Positions 1 through 8,871 of a DNA stretch of 64,000 nt are shown in pieces (positions within the stretch are counted from its first letter, which is position 1; every line of letters starts with the position of its first letter). The stretch covers positions 868,001-932,000 of the forward strand of contig NZ_CP031467.1 in NCBI RefSeq assembly GCF_003368325.1, written 5' to 3'. The position numbers and the translations under genes are program-made. This DNA is from Paraburkholderia caffeinilytica (GTDB lineage: Bacteria > Pseudomonadota > Gammaproteobacteria > Burkholderiales > Burkholderiaceae). The notes beneath the pieces were generated by a model that saw only the letters and a program-made list of their open reading frames with translations, made no database searches and was not told the DNA's origin.

Positions 1-445
1 ATCCGGTGCAGGCCACCGGGGCTCGCGCATTGCACATAACGTTGGCGCGGCGCGGGCCGCCCGGCGGAGGAAGCGGACGTCTCGGTCATCTGGGTTCCTT
101 GCAAAAGCGCCATGGGCTCGGCACGGACCAAGCGGCGGAAAATGAACGTCGAATCTTCAAACGATTGTAAACCGCTTTGCCGCGCGGCAAGGATCGACCA
201 AACGGCCTAAGACTGACTAGGATGCGCCTGGGCAGAAGCCGCAGTGCAGGCACCCCGACGCGGGCAGTACAAACGGCGCAAGAAGACGGCACCAAAAAGA
301 AAGCGGGCGAGACTCGCGCCTCGCCCGCTCATAACTCGCTTCAACTTACTTCGACTCACTTCGCAAGCCGCCCGCGCCCCACAAGGCGACCTGCGCTACC
401 GCCAGCCGCCGTCAGATAGATCGAGGCAGCGGCTCACAAGACCAT
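1..445. other. Left-edge intergenic region
   Basis: No credible gene is visible here. The open frames are short, overlap one another on both strands and lack ribosome-binding sites or family-like sequence. The only structured element is the inverted repeat at 302-329, which I read as the scoAB terminator. A promoter for a gene beyond the left edge could lie here but cannot be judged. Confidence 0.6.
292..330 (-). terminator. Intrinsic terminator of scoAB
   Basis: A 10-bp perfect stem (302-311 with 320-329) encloses an 8-nt loop. On the minus strand it is followed by a T-rich run (complement of 292-301). It lies about 120 nt past the scoB stop codon and is oriented to end the scoA-scoB transcript. 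Confidence 0.7.
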
Positions 446-1087
446 TCAGTTCACCGCGCTGACATCCAGCGGCGCACCCGTCTTCGCCTTGATTTCCTCG
501 ACGCTGACGCCCGGCGCCAACTCAGTGACCTTCAGGCCGTCTTCCGTCACTTCGATCACGCCGAGATCGGTAATGATCTGATCGACCACGCCCACGCCCG
601 TCAGCGGCAACGTGCATTCTTCGAGGATCTTGTGCTGGTCGCCCTTCGCAACGTGTTCCATCAGCACGACCACGCGCTTGACGCCCGCGACGAGATCCAT
701 CGCGCCGCCCATGCCCTTGATCATCTTGCCGGGGATCATCCAGTTGGCCAGATCGCCCTTCTTGCTGATCTGCATCGCACCCAGAATCGCCAGGTTGATG
801 TGGCCGCCGCGAATCATCGCGAACGAATCGGCCGAAGAGAAAATCGACGAACCCGGCAACGTGGTCACCGTCTGCTTACCGGCGTTGATCAGGTCGGCAT
901 CCACTTCCTCTTCGGTCGGCGACGGGCCGATGCCGAGCAGGCCGTTCTCCGACTGCAGCCACACTTCGACGCCCGCCGGCACGTGGTTCGCCACCAGCGT
1001 GGGCAAACCGATGCCGAGGTTCACGTAGAAACCGTCCTGCAATTCCTTCGCCGCGCGTGCGGCCATTTCGTCACGAGTCCATGCCAT
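446..1087 (-). CDS. scoB: 3-oxoacid CoA-transferase, subunit B
   Basis: This is the catalytic beta subunit of a succinyl-CoA:3-ketoacid CoA-transferase. It moves CoA between succinyl-CoA and acetoacetate (or a related 3-oxoacid) in ketone-body and short-chain fatty-acid use. The 213-residue length is normal for the separate subunit. The SENG motif at residues 46-49 supplies the Glu47 that forms the covalent acyl-glutamyl/CoA thioester, followed by a glycine-rich LLGIGP stretch. The start has a clear AAGGAG site. The gene begins 2 nt after the scoA stop codon, so the two are translationally coupled. An acetate/acetoacetate transferase is the main alternative, but the two-subunit scoAB form fits best. 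Confidence 0.93.
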   Translation of the reverse strand: MAWTRDEMAARAAKELQDGFYVNLGIGLPTLVANHVPAGVEVWLQSENGLLGIGPSPTEEEVDADLINAGKQTVTTLPGSSIFSSADSFAMIRGGHINLAILGAMQISKKGDLANWMIPGKMIKGMGGAMDLVAGVKRVVVLMEHVAKGDQHKILEECTLPLTGVGVVDQIITDLGVIEVTEDGLKVTELAPGVSVEEIKAKTGAPLDVSAVN

Positions 1088-1089
1088 GA

Positions 1090-1794
1090 TCAGTCTCCTT
1101 TCGCGCGGACGACGCGTTGTTCAATGCGTTTTTCCGGATTCGCATTGAGCACAATGCGCTGCACGAAAATGCCCGGCGTGTGGATCGCGTCTGGATCGAG
1201 TTCGCCCACTTCAACGATTTCCTCGACTTCCGCGACCGTGATCCTACCGGCCATCGCGCACATCGGGTTGAAGTTGCGCGCGGTGCGGCGATAGATCAGG
1301 TTGCCCGATTTGTCGGCCTTCCATGCCTTGACCAACGCGACGTCGGCCGTCAGCGAATGTTCGAGCACGTAATGGTTTTCGCCGAACTGGCGGGTTTCCT
1401 TGCCTTCGGCGATCAGCGTGCCGTAGCCGGTGTTCGTGAAGAAGGCGGGAATGCCCGAGCCGCCGGCACGCAGCTTCTCGGCGAGTGTGCCTTGCGGCGT
1501 GAATTCGAGCTCGAGTTCGCCGGCCAGATACTGGCGCTCGAACTCCTTGTTCTCGCCCACGTACGACGAAATCATCTTCTTGATCTGGCGCGTTTCGAGC
1601 AACAAGCCAAGGCCGAAACCGTCGACGCCCGCATTGTTGCTGATGCAGGTAATGCCCTGCACCTTCGAATCGCGCAACGCCGCGATCAGCGCCTCGGGAA
1701 TGCCGCACAGCCCGAAGCCGCCGACGGCAAACGTCTGCCCGTCCTTGACGATGTCTTTCAGCGCCTCGGCGGCGCCTGGATAGACCTTGTTCAT
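1090..1794 (-). CDS. scoA: 3-oxoacid CoA-transferase, subunit A
   Basis: This is the CoA-binding alpha subunit that pairs with the adjacent scoB product. From the start at 1794 it has 234 residues, as expected for the family. A longer open frame reaches 1920, but its extra 42 residues do not look like the family. The [12 protein letters not shown] start is the typical N-terminus and is preceded by AAGGAAGG at good spacing. The GGFGLCG glycine motif lies at about residues 25-31. It is the first gene of a two-gene operon ending at the hairpin near 300, and is divergent from the PAS-LuxR gene at 2068. Confidence 0.93.
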   Translation of the reverse strand: MNKVYPGAAEALKDIVKDGQTFAVGGFGLCGIPEALIAALRDSKVQGITCISNNAGVDGFGLGLLLETRQIKKMISSYVGENKEFERQYLAGELELEFTPQGTLAEKLRAGGSGIPAFFTNTGYGTLIAEGKETRQFGENHYVLEHSLTADVALVKAWKADKSGNLIYRRTARNFNPMCAMAGRITVAEVEEIVEVGELDPDAIHTPGIFVQRIVLNANPEKRIEQRVVRAKGD

Positions 1795-2067
1795 CAGTAT
1801 GTCCCTTCCTTTATGGAAACCCGAAACCGGTGCGCCGGCCGCCGGTACGCCGGCTGGCGAATCGTTGCGACTTCGACAAGACGTTCGGCAGGCAAACGCC
1901 CGACACGTCATTCTAGTCATCCGCGGGCGGCTTTGCGCTCAGGGCGCCCTGCCTCGCGCCAAAGCACGCCGCGGACACTTCGCCGCTTTGTCATGTGCCC
2001 GAAAGATTACGCTGGGCGCGCCATACGGCACAATACGCAAAAATACATAAGTACTTGCCGCCAGCCC

Positions 2068-2613
2068 ATGCCCGCACTGGATTACCAAACCGCGTTCCAC
2101 CTCGCCCCGATCGGACTCGTGCTGTCGCGCGAGCGGATCATCGAAGACTGCAACGACGAACTGGCGTCGATATTCGGCTGCACGCGCGAGGCGCTGCTCG
2201 GCCAGTCGTTCCAGGTGCTGTATCCGTCGACGGACGAATTCGAGCGGATCGGCGCACGGATCCCGCCGATCATGACTGCCCAAGGCAGTTACGCGGACGA
2301 CCGGATCATGAAGCGGGCCAACGGGGAATTGTTCTGGTGCCACGTGACAGGCCGCGCGCAGCAACGCACGGACCCGCACGCGGCCGGTGTGTGGACTTTC
2401 GAGGACTTGAGCGCGACGCGGCGCGTGGCGGTCGAATTGACCCCGCGCGAGCGGGAAATCGCCGCGCAACTGGTGACCGGAAAAACCAGCAAGCAGATCG
2501 GACGGGCGCTGGATATCAGCCCGCGCACGGTCGATGTCTACCGCGCGCGCCTGATGCGCAAATACGATACGGGAAATGCGACCGAGCTATTGCAGCGCTT
2601 GCTTGGGCATTGA
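2068..2613 (+). CDS. PAS domain LuxR-type transcriptional regulator
   Basis: A 181-residue one-component regulator. Residues about 8-120 form a PAS sensor fold (APIGLVLSRERIIEDCN, then a FGCTREALLGQ region). Residues about 123-181 form a GerE/LuxR helix-turn-helix (LTPREREIAAQLVTGKTSKQIG, recognition helix ISPRTVDVYRARLM). There is no receiver domain with a phospho-acceptor Asp. The start at 2068 matches the PAS N-terminus, but its ribosome-binding site is weak. An ATG at 1993 in the same frame would add 25 residues. It is transcribed away from scoAB with 273 bp between them, so it may control those genes; that is inference. The ligand cannot be read from sequence. Confidence 0.8.
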   Translation: MPALDYQTAFHLAPIGLVLSRERIIEDCNDELASIFGCTREALLGQSFQVLYPSTDEFERIGARIPPIMTAQGSYADDRIMKRANGELFWCHVTGRAQQRTDPHAAGVWTFEDLSATRRVAVELTPREREIAAQLVTGKTSKQIGRALDISPRTVDVYRARLMRKYDTGNATELLQRLLGH

Positions 2614-2677
2614 GGGCAGCGAGCGTTGAAAACCGGGTGATAAGCGCTTGCGCTTTGCACGCACGGACAGCTCACGC

Positions 2678-2702
2678 CGCCGGTTCGGCGGGACAACCGG
2701 CG
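2678..2702. terminator. Inverted repeat between convergent genes
   Basis: An 8-bp perfect stem (2678-2685 with 2695-2702) and 9-nt loop lie between the convergent PAS-LuxR and thioesterase genes. No clear T-tract follows on either strand, so a bidirectional terminator role is tentative. Confidence 0.35.
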
Positions 2703-2713
2703 AAAACCAGCGA

Positions 2714-3145
2714 TCAAGCCGCCTTGACCAGCGCCGCGCTCTCGATGGTCGCGCGCAGCCTATCCGGAACCGGCACTGACTTGCCCGCGGCGTAGTCGAT
2801 CCACACGCAGCGCGCGGCGCCGCGCGCATAGACCGTGTCCGGATCGTCGCCACGCACGAGCTCGAACCCCGTGTCAAAGCTGCTGCGGCCCGGCGTGGCC
2901 ACGGACATCCGGCCGATCACGTCGCCGGGATAGTGCAACTGCCTGAGAAACTCCATCGATGCGTTGACGATCACCGGCCCCTGCCCGTCTGCGTTGCTGC
3001 CGGCCAAACCCATCTGTTCGAACCAGGAAATCCGCACCTGCTCCATGTAACGGAAATAGACCGTGTTGTTCACATGGCCGAATGCGTCCATGTCGCCCCA
3101 ACGGATCGGCATCGACATTTCAAAAACTGCGTGAAAATCACTCAT
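2714..3145 (-). CDS. Acyl-CoA thioesterase, 4HBT hotdog fold
   Basis: A 143-residue hotdog-fold thioesterase of the YbgC/4-hydroxybenzoyl-CoA thioesterase family. These enzymes hydrolyse acyl-CoA to free acid and CoA in the cytoplasm. The active-site signature RWGDMDAFGHVNN lies at residues 15-27, with Asp20 in the catalytic position. The start at 3145 gives the family N-terminus and has a GGAAG site; a longer open frame to 3217 adds 24 unconserved residues. It is followed upstream by an SDR on the same strand, and ETF-QO lies nearby, pointing to acyl-CoA metabolism. The substrate is not predictable. Confidence 0.85.
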   Translation of the reverse strand: MSDFHAVFEMSMPIRWGDMDAFGHVNNTVYFRYMEQVRISWFEQMGLAGSNADGQGPVIVNASMEFLRQLHYPGDVIGRMSVATPGRSSFDTGFELVRGDDPDTVYARGAARCVWIDYAAGKSVPVPDRLRATIESAALVKAA

Positions 3146-3182
3146 CGTACTTCCGTACTTCTTTAACGGGTTGAAACGAGGG

Positions 3183-3206
3183 CAAAACCGGCGCGTGGGC
3201 CGGCGC
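3183..3206 (-). terminator. Possible terminator after the SDR gene
   Basis: On the minus strand a 5-bp GC stem (3188-3192 with 3199-3203) is followed by TTTT. It lies about 40 nt after the SDR stop codon and just upstream of the thioesterase gene. The stem is short, so this is only moderate evidence. Confidence 0.4.
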
Positions 3207-3240
3207 AAACAGGACAAAAAACCGCAGCCGGTAGACGCGT

Positions 3241-4017
3241 TCAGGCGAGCCCGAACCCATCGTCGGCGGCAATCACCGAGCCGTTGATGAACTGCGATTC
3301 GTCGGCCGCCAGCAGCAGCAACAGCCCGTCAAGATCCTCCGGCTTGCCGACACGATGACGCGGCAGCATCGACACCAGCTTCTGCCCCTGCTCGGTCGAC
3401 CAGTGATGATGGTTGATCTCGGTATCGATATAGCCCGGGCAGATGGCGTTGACGTTGATGCCGTGCTTGCCCCACTCCAGCGCCATGGCCTTCGTCATAT
3501 GGACGACGGCTGCCTTGCTCATCGAATACAGGCCGATCTGCGGCAGCACCCGCAAACCCGCCATCGACGCGATATTGATGATCCGGTATGACGGTTTCTG
3601 CGCGCCGTTGCCGCGCATGATCATGCGTTTGGCGACTTCCTGGGCGACAAAGAAAGCACCGCGCGTGTTAGTGTCGAACACGTATTCGAAGTCGGCCGGC
3701 GTGACCTCCGAAAGCTTCTGCGTGGTCGACACGCCGGAGTTGTTCACCAGAATGTCGATCGTGCCCGCCTCGGTTTCCGCGTGGGCGACGGCCGACTTGA
3801 TGCTCTGATAGTCCGTGACGTCGAGCGAAACAACGTGCGCCGCGCCGCCCGAGGCTTCGATCTCGGCGCGCAACTCCTTCAGGCGCTCGGTGCGTCGGCT
3901 CGCCAGCACGACCTTGGCGCCCGCCTGCGACAATACTTGAGCAAAGCGCTTCCCCAACCCGCTCGAGGCGCCGGTGATCAGCGCGACCTTGCCTTCCAGA
4001 TTGATCGAACGGCCCAT
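3241..4017 (-). CDS. Short-chain dehydrogenase/reductase (SDR)
   Basis: A 258-residue classical SDR, an NAD(P)-dependent oxidoreductase. Visible motifs are TGASSGLG (cofactor-binding glycine motif, about residues 13-20), NNSG, the catalytic Ser in NIASMAG, and the YSMSK catalytic Tyr/Lys pair. ASRR after the second strand carries arginines that tend to favour NADP. The start at 4017 (MGRSINLEGKVALITG) fits the family; the longer frame to 4098 adds 27 unconserved residues. The cluster with a thioesterase and ETF-QO suggests 3-hydroxyacyl or 3-oxoacyl metabolism, but the substrate is inference. Confidence 0.87.
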   Translation of the reverse strand: MGRSINLEGKVALITGASSGLGKRFAQVLSQAGAKVVLASRRTERLKELRAEIEASGGAAHVVSLDVTDYQSIKSAVAHAETEAGTIDILVNNSGVSTTQKLSEVTPADFEYVFDTNTRGAFFVAQEVAKRMIMRGNGAQKPSYRIINIASMAGLRVLPQIGLYSMSKAAVVHMTKAMALEWGKHGINVNAICPGYIDTEINHHHWSTEQGQKLVSMLPRHRVGKPEDLDGLLLLLAADESQFINGSVIAADDGFGLA

Positions 4018-4208
4018 TGTCGTTCCCTTGTTCGGTTGTTGTTGCAGACGCGGTTGACGGGTGCGGTAAGCCCGTCGTTGCGGGTCATACCGTATCACAG
4101 AAATAGAACGATCGTGCTAATCTACACTCATCGGGTTGCAGTGGCGCAGACCATCGCCCACAATACGATCCCGAAAAAAGCATTCTAACGGTAACAAGAG
4201 GAGCATCA

Positions 4209-5882
4209 ATGACCCCCGCAAGTCTCATTGAGCAATACGGTCCACGCGAGTCGATGGAATACGACGTCGTGATCGTCGGCGGCGGCCCGGCTGGCCTGTC
4301 CGCGGCGATCCGCCTGAAGCAGCTGGCGGCTGAGAAAGGCGTCGAGATTGGCGTGTGCGTACTGGAGAAAGGCTCGGAGATCGGGGCTCATATCCTGTCG
4401 GGCGCGGTGATGGATCCGCGCGCCATCACCGAACTGATTCCGGACTGGAAGGAAAAAGGCGCGCCGCTGACGGTGGACGTGACCGAAGACAAATTCCTGT
4501 TCCTGACGGAAACCGGCTCGAAGAGCGTGCCGGTCTGGGCGCTGCCGGACAACTTCAAGAACCACGGCAACTACGTGATCAGCCTCGCGAACGTCACGCG
4601 CTGGCTGGGTCAGCAGGCCGAAGCGCTGGGCGTCGAGATCTTCCCGGGCTTTCCGGCTGCCGAAATCCTGTACAACGACGACGGATCGGTCAAAGGCGTG
4701 GCCACCGGCAATCTCGGCATCGGCAAGGACGGCGAGCCGACCGAGAACTTCCAGCTCGGCATGGAATTGCACGCGAAGTACACGCTGTTCTGCGAGGGCG
4801 CGCGCGGGCACCTCGGCCGCCAGCTGAACGACAGGTTCAAGCTGCGCGAAGGCGTCGATCCGCAGGTCTACGGGATCGGCATCAAGGAGCTGTGGGAAAT
4901 CGACCCGTCGAAACACAAGCCGGGTCTGGTGATGCACACGGCCGGCTGGCCGCTGGAAAACGACACCTACGGCGGCTCGTTCCTCTATCACATGGACAAC
5001 AACCAGGTGGTGGTGGGCTTCGTGGTCGGCCTCGGCTATACGAACCCATATCTGTCGCCGTTCGAGGAATTCCAGCGCTACAAGACGCATCCGGCGATCC
5101 GCGCGGTGCTCGAAGGCGGCAAGCGCGTGTCGTACGGCGCGCGGGCGATCACCGCGGGCGGCCTGCTGTCGCTGCCGAAGCTGGTGTTCCCGGGCGGCGC
5201 GCTGGTGGGCGACGATGCCGGCTTCCTGAATGCATCGCGGATCAAGGGCAGCCACGCGGCGATCAAGACCGGCATGCTCGCGGCTGACGCGGCATTCGAT
5301 GCGGTGCAGGCCGGCCGTCAGTCGGACGAACTCACCGCTTATCCGGAGAGCTTCAAGACGTCATGGCTGCACACGGAGTTGCATCGGGCGCGCAACTTCA
5401 AGCAATGGATGAGCAAGGGCCTGTACCTCGGCACGCTGATGGTGGGTCTCGAGCAGAAGGTGCTCGGCGGCAACGTGCCGTGGACGCTGCATCACCAGCA
5501 TTCGGATCACGAGATGCTGAAACCTGCGTCGCAGTGCAAGCCGATTGTCTATCCGAAGCCGGATGGGAAACTGACATTCGACCGGCTGTCTTCCGTGTTC
5601 ATCTCGAACACCAATCATGAAGAGAATCAGCCGGCTCACCTGACGCTGAAAGATCCTTCGGTGCCGGTCAATGTGAACTGGCAGACGTATGCCGGTCCGG
5701 AGTCACGCTACTGCCCGGCCGCGGTGTACGAGTTCGTGAAGAACGACGACGGCAACGAGCGGCTCGTGATCAACGCGCAGAACTGCGTGCACTGCAAGAC
5801 CTGCGACATCAAGGACCCGACGCAGAATATCGTGTGGGTGACGCCTGAAGGTGGCGGCGGGCCTAACTATCCGAACATGTGA
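4209..5882 (+). CDS. etfQO: Electron transfer flavoprotein-ubiquinone oxidoreductase
   Basis: A 557-residue membrane-associated flavo-iron-sulfur enzyme. It passes electrons from ETF (fed by acyl-CoA and amine dehydrogenases) to the quinone pool. The FAD motif GGGPAG is at residues 24-29. The C-terminal 4Fe-4S ligands are Cys502, Cys526, Cys529 and Cys532, with the spacing of known ETF-QO. Length is normal for the bacterial enzyme. An AGAGGAG-type site precedes the ATG. It stands alone on the plus strand, divergent from the SDR gene. Confidence 0.96.
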   Translation: MTPASLIEQYGPRESMEYDVVIVGGGPAGLSAAIRLKQLAAEKGVEIGVCVLEKGSEIGAHILSGAVMDPRAITELIPDWKEKGAPLTVDVTEDKFLFLTETGSKSVPVWALPDNFKNHGNYVISLANVTRWLGQQAEALGVEIFPGFPAAEILYNDDGSVKGVATGNLGIGKDGEPTENFQLGMELHAKYTLFCEGARGHLGRQLNDRFKLREGVDPQVYGIGIKELWEIDPSKHKPGLVMHTAGWPLENDTYGGSFLYHMDNNQVVVGFVVGLGYTNPYLSPFEEFQRYKTHPAIRAVLEGGKRVSYGARAITAGGLLSLPKLVFPGGALVGDDAGFLNASRIKGSHAAIKTGMLAADAAFDAVQAGRQSDELTAYPESFKTSWLHTELHRARNFKQWMSKGLYLGTLMVGLEQKVLGGNVPWTLHHQHSDHEMLKPASQCKPIVYPKPDGKLTFDRLSSVFISNTNHEENQPAHLTLKDPSVPVNVNWQTYAGPESRYCPAAVYEFVKNDDGNERLVINAQNCVHCKTCDIKDPTQNIVWVTPEGGGGPNYPNM

Positions 5883-5902
5883 TTCGGTGTTTGTTTGCCG
5901 TG

Positions 5903-5927
5903 CGCGGAGCCTGTTCGTCTCTCCGCG
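5903..5927 (+). terminator. Weak hairpin after ETF-QO
   Basis: A 7-bp GC-rich stem (5903-5909 with 5921-5927) lies 20 nt past the ETF-QO stop codon. There is no T-tract, so termination here is uncertain. Confidence 0.3.
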
Positions 5928-6018
5928 TGCGGCACGCAGACAATCGCGCCGTGCAGGAAAAAGATAAACAGGCATCTGCCGCAGGCGTAGTGCCAACGCT
6001 GCCGCAAAGCAAAAAAGC

Positions 6019-7494
6019 TCAAGCGCCCCGCATCATTTCAATCCGCTCTCGCACGCTAGCCAGCACCGGCGCCCACGCACCAATCTCAGGCTGCCGAAAG
6101 AGCTCGATCGAATCGTACCAGGCCGTGGTACGCGACTCGTCGCCCCAAAACCACGCCGACACATGATCGATCATCAAGCACGTCGGCACGCCCAGCGCTC
6201 CCGCCAGATGCGCAGGTCCGCTGTCGATCGTAACGACCAGATCGAGATTCGCCAGCAACGCAGCGACATCGTCGAATCCGGACTGGAAATGGTGCGTCAG
6301 GTCCACAACATCGAGACCCTCGGCCCGCCACTGCGCGACAGTCTCGCTGCGCCCAGGCGACAACGCAAACCAGGTCACGCCCGGCACGCTCAATAGCGGC
6401 TCGAGTTGCCCGACAGGCACCGACCGCCGCATATCGCGGATATGCTCAGGATTCCCGTTCCACACCAAACCGACGTTGCGACTACCCGGCTTGCCAGCCG
6501 TGTGCGCATGGACCCGCTCGCGCCATGCGTGCACACGCGCGGACTCGGCGCTCAGATACGGCGCACCCCACCCGTTTGCATCGACGACGCCAAGCCGCAA
6601 CGGCAAGCTCATCAGCCCGCAATGAAAGTCAGGCTGCGTTTCAAGGTTCGTTTCGAGCGGCAAGTCGGCGGGCAGCATCCGTTCGAATAGATGCCGCAAC
6701 GGCCCGTCGTGACCGAAGATCACCCGGCCACCTTCGCGGCGCGCCCGCTCGGCCAGCAGCGGCAGAAAGCGCACCGCCCAAAGACAATCGCCATTGCCCT
6801 GCTCGCCGTACACGATCAGCGTCTTGCCTTCCAGCGATTCGCCCTGCCAAGGTGCGCTGATTGCAGCGAGCGCATGCTGCGCGTTATTCAAATCGTCGCC
6901 GAACGCGACGCGTGATTCGTAGTGCGCCCAGCCTTCGGCGAAACGTCCCGTGCGGATTTCGAGCTCCGACAGATCGAACAGTGCGTGCGCGTTGTTCGGC
7001 GACAGCACGAGCACTTGCCTGAGCAATGCTTCCGCTTCGGCAAAACGTGCCTGCTCCTTGATGCACAACGCGAGCTTGTGAAGCGCCACCGGATTGGCGG
7101 GCACGACGCGCACCGCTTCGCACAGCAGCCGCTCGGCGGTGTCGAAATCGTTGCGCTGCTGGACAGCGGCGGCACGCCAGATCAGCGCGTTGGCGTCTTC
7201 GCCGTTCCGTTCGAGAAGCAGCGTAGTGGAGGATTCGACAAGCGCCCAGTCGCGCACGATGAAGGCCGTCTGCGCAATCGTGTGAAGCAGTGTGGGTTCG
7301 CAGGCGGAATCGAGTTGCCAGGCGCGCAGCAGCGCGGCAAGCGCTTCGCGCCGGCGGGTTATGTCGCGCCCGGCTCGTTGCAGCAGCGTTTGCCCGAACG
7401 CGAGGCAATCGGCCGCGCGGGCATGCGGCGCGGTGGCGCGCGCACGCAGGTCCGCGAGTTGGTTGTCTGCCGGCCCGGTGTTCGTATCGGTCAT
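6019..7494 (-). CDS. TPR protein with GT9/heptosyltransferase-like C-terminus
   Basis: A 491-residue soluble protein with no signal peptide. The first ~240 residues are alpha-helical TPR-type repeats (for example NPVALHKLALCIKEQARFAEAEALL and NNAHALFDLSELEIRTGRFAEGWAHYESR). The C-terminal half has the fold and motifs of glycosyltransferase family 9: GLVWNGNPEH, then DLVVTIDSGPAHLAGALGVP. This architecture suggests glycosylation of protein or surface glycan, but the acceptor is unknown. It lies 45 bp downstream of aroC on the same strand and may share its transcript. Confidence 0.75.
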   Translation of the reverse strand: MTDTNTGPADNQLADLRARATAPHARAADCLAFGQTLLQRAGRDITRRREALAALLRAWQLDSACEPTLLHTIAQTAFIVRDWALVESSTTLLLERNGEDANALIWRAAAVQQRNDFDTAERLLCEAVRVVPANPVALHKLALCIKEQARFAEAEALLRQVLVLSPNNAHALFDLSELEIRTGRFAEGWAHYESRVAFGDDLNNAQHALAAISAPWQGESLEGKTLIVYGEQGNGDCLWAVRFLPLLAERARREGGRVIFGHDGPLRHLFERMLPADLPLETNLETQPDFHCGLMSLPLRLGVVDANGWGAPYLSAESARVHAWRERVHAHTAGKPGSRNVGLVWNGNPEHIRDMRRSVPVGQLEPLLSVPGVTWFALSPGRSETVAQWRAEGLDVVDLTHHFQSGFDDVAALLANLDLVVTIDSGPAHLAGALGVPTCLMIDHVSAWFWGDESRTTAWYDSIELFRQPEIGAWAPVLASVRERIEMMRGA

Positions 7495-7539
7495 TGAAAC
7501 GACGCTGCGCGCGGTAGGAGAACGCTCAGAGAGCGTCCT

Positions 7540-8640
7540 TTACGGCGCGCTCGCGGCGATCTTCGGCGTGCTCACAGCGACGTCGCCGCATTGCGCACGG
7601 TGGCGCAGCGCGTGATCGATCAGCACCAGCGCGAGCATGGACTCGGCGATCGGCGTGGCACGGATGCCGACGCACGGGTCATGGCGCCCAAACGTTTCGA
7701 CGATGGCCGGCTGCCCCGCCTTGTCGATCGAGCGGCGCGGCGTGCGAATGCTCGACGTCGGCTTGATCGCGATCGACACGGTGATGTCCTGTCCGGTCGA
7801 AATACCGCCGAGCACACCACCCGCGTGATTGCCGACGAAGCCTTCCGGCGTCAATTCGTCGCCGTGCACCGAACCGCGTTGCGCGACGCTGGCGAAACCC
7901 GCGCCGATTTCCACGCCCTTCACCGCGTTGATGCCCATCATGGCGTGCGCGATATCCGCATCGAGGCGATCGAACAGTGGTTCGCCGAGTCCGACCGGCA
8001 CACCGGAAGCCACGACGTTGATGCGCGCGCCGATCGAGTCGCCGTCTTTACGCAACGCGTCCATATACGCTTCCAGCTCCGGCACGATCTCGGCATTCGG
8101 AACGAAGAACGGATTTTCACGCACATGCGCCCAGTCGACGAACGGCACGTCGATCTCGCCCAGCGCCGCCATGTAGCCGCGAATTTCAGTGCCGAACTTT
8201 TCGCGCAGCCATTTCTTCGCGACTGCACCGGCCGCGACGGTCGGTGCAGTCAGACGGGCCGACGAGCGGCCGCCGCCGCGATAGTCGCGAATGCCGTATT
8301 TCTGCCAGTAGGTGTAGTCGGCGTGACCGGGACGGAAGGTGTCCGCGATATTGCCGTAGTCCTTGCTGCGCTGGTCGGTGTTGCGGATCAGGAGCGCGAT
8401 CGGCGCGCCGGTGGTCTGGCCTTCGAACACGCCCGACAGGATCTCGACCTTGTCTTCTTCCTGGCGCTGCGTGACGTGGCGCGACGTGCCGGGTTTGCGG
8501 CGGTCGAGTTCAAGCTGGATGTCGGCTTCGCCAAGCGCCATGCCCGGCGGGCAGCCGTCGATCACGCAGCCGATAGCGGGGCCGTGCGATTCGCCGAAGG
8601 TCGTGACAGTGAAAAGCGTACCGAGCGTGTTGCCGGACAT
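7540..8640 (-). CDS. aroC: Chorismate synthase
   Basis: A 366-residue enzyme of the shikimate pathway. It converts 5-enolpyruvylshikimate-3-phosphate to chorismate using reduced FMN. The N-terminus ([29 protein letters not shown]) contains the conserved GESHG region, and the RGGGRSSAR and later family blocks follow in order. Length is normal. It is upstream of the TPR/GT9 gene on the same strand; the 231 bp on its 5' side should hold its promoter, although I saw no convincing hexamer pair. Confidence 0.97.
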   Translation of the reverse strand: MSGNTLGTLFTVTTFGESHGPAIGCVIDGCPPGMALGEADIQLELDRRKPGTSRHVTQRQEEDKVEILSGVFEGQTTGAPIALLIRNTDQRSKDYGNIADTFRPGHADYTYWQKYGIRDYRGGGRSSARLTAPTVAAGAVAKKWLREKFGTEIRGYMAALGEIDVPFVDWAHVRENPFFVPNAEIVPELEAYMDALRKDGDSIGARINVVASGVPVGLGEPLFDRLDADIAHAMMGINAVKGVEIGAGFASVAQRGSVHGDELTPEGFVGNHAGGVLGGISTGQDITVSIAIKPTSSIRTPRRSIDKAGQPAIVETFGRHDPCVGIRATPIAESMLALVLIDHALRHRAQCGDVAVSTPKIAASAP

Positions 8641-8871
8641 GGGCGTCGTCCAAAGAAATGCGGGGAAAGCACCATTATGCCAGCCTGGCAGGGGCCAGGG
8701 CCGGGTTGCTTGCCGGTCTATGACTTCTGGACAAGTCGTGGGGGAGCGGAAGTACGGTGCGGCAGTACACGTCGGCGCGCACGACGCCGGTCGCCGCCGG
8801 CTGCGCCCGCGAACGCCGTCGCGCCTGGGTTTGCAGCACGAGTCCGGCCGACGGCCAGGTATCCGGACGCG

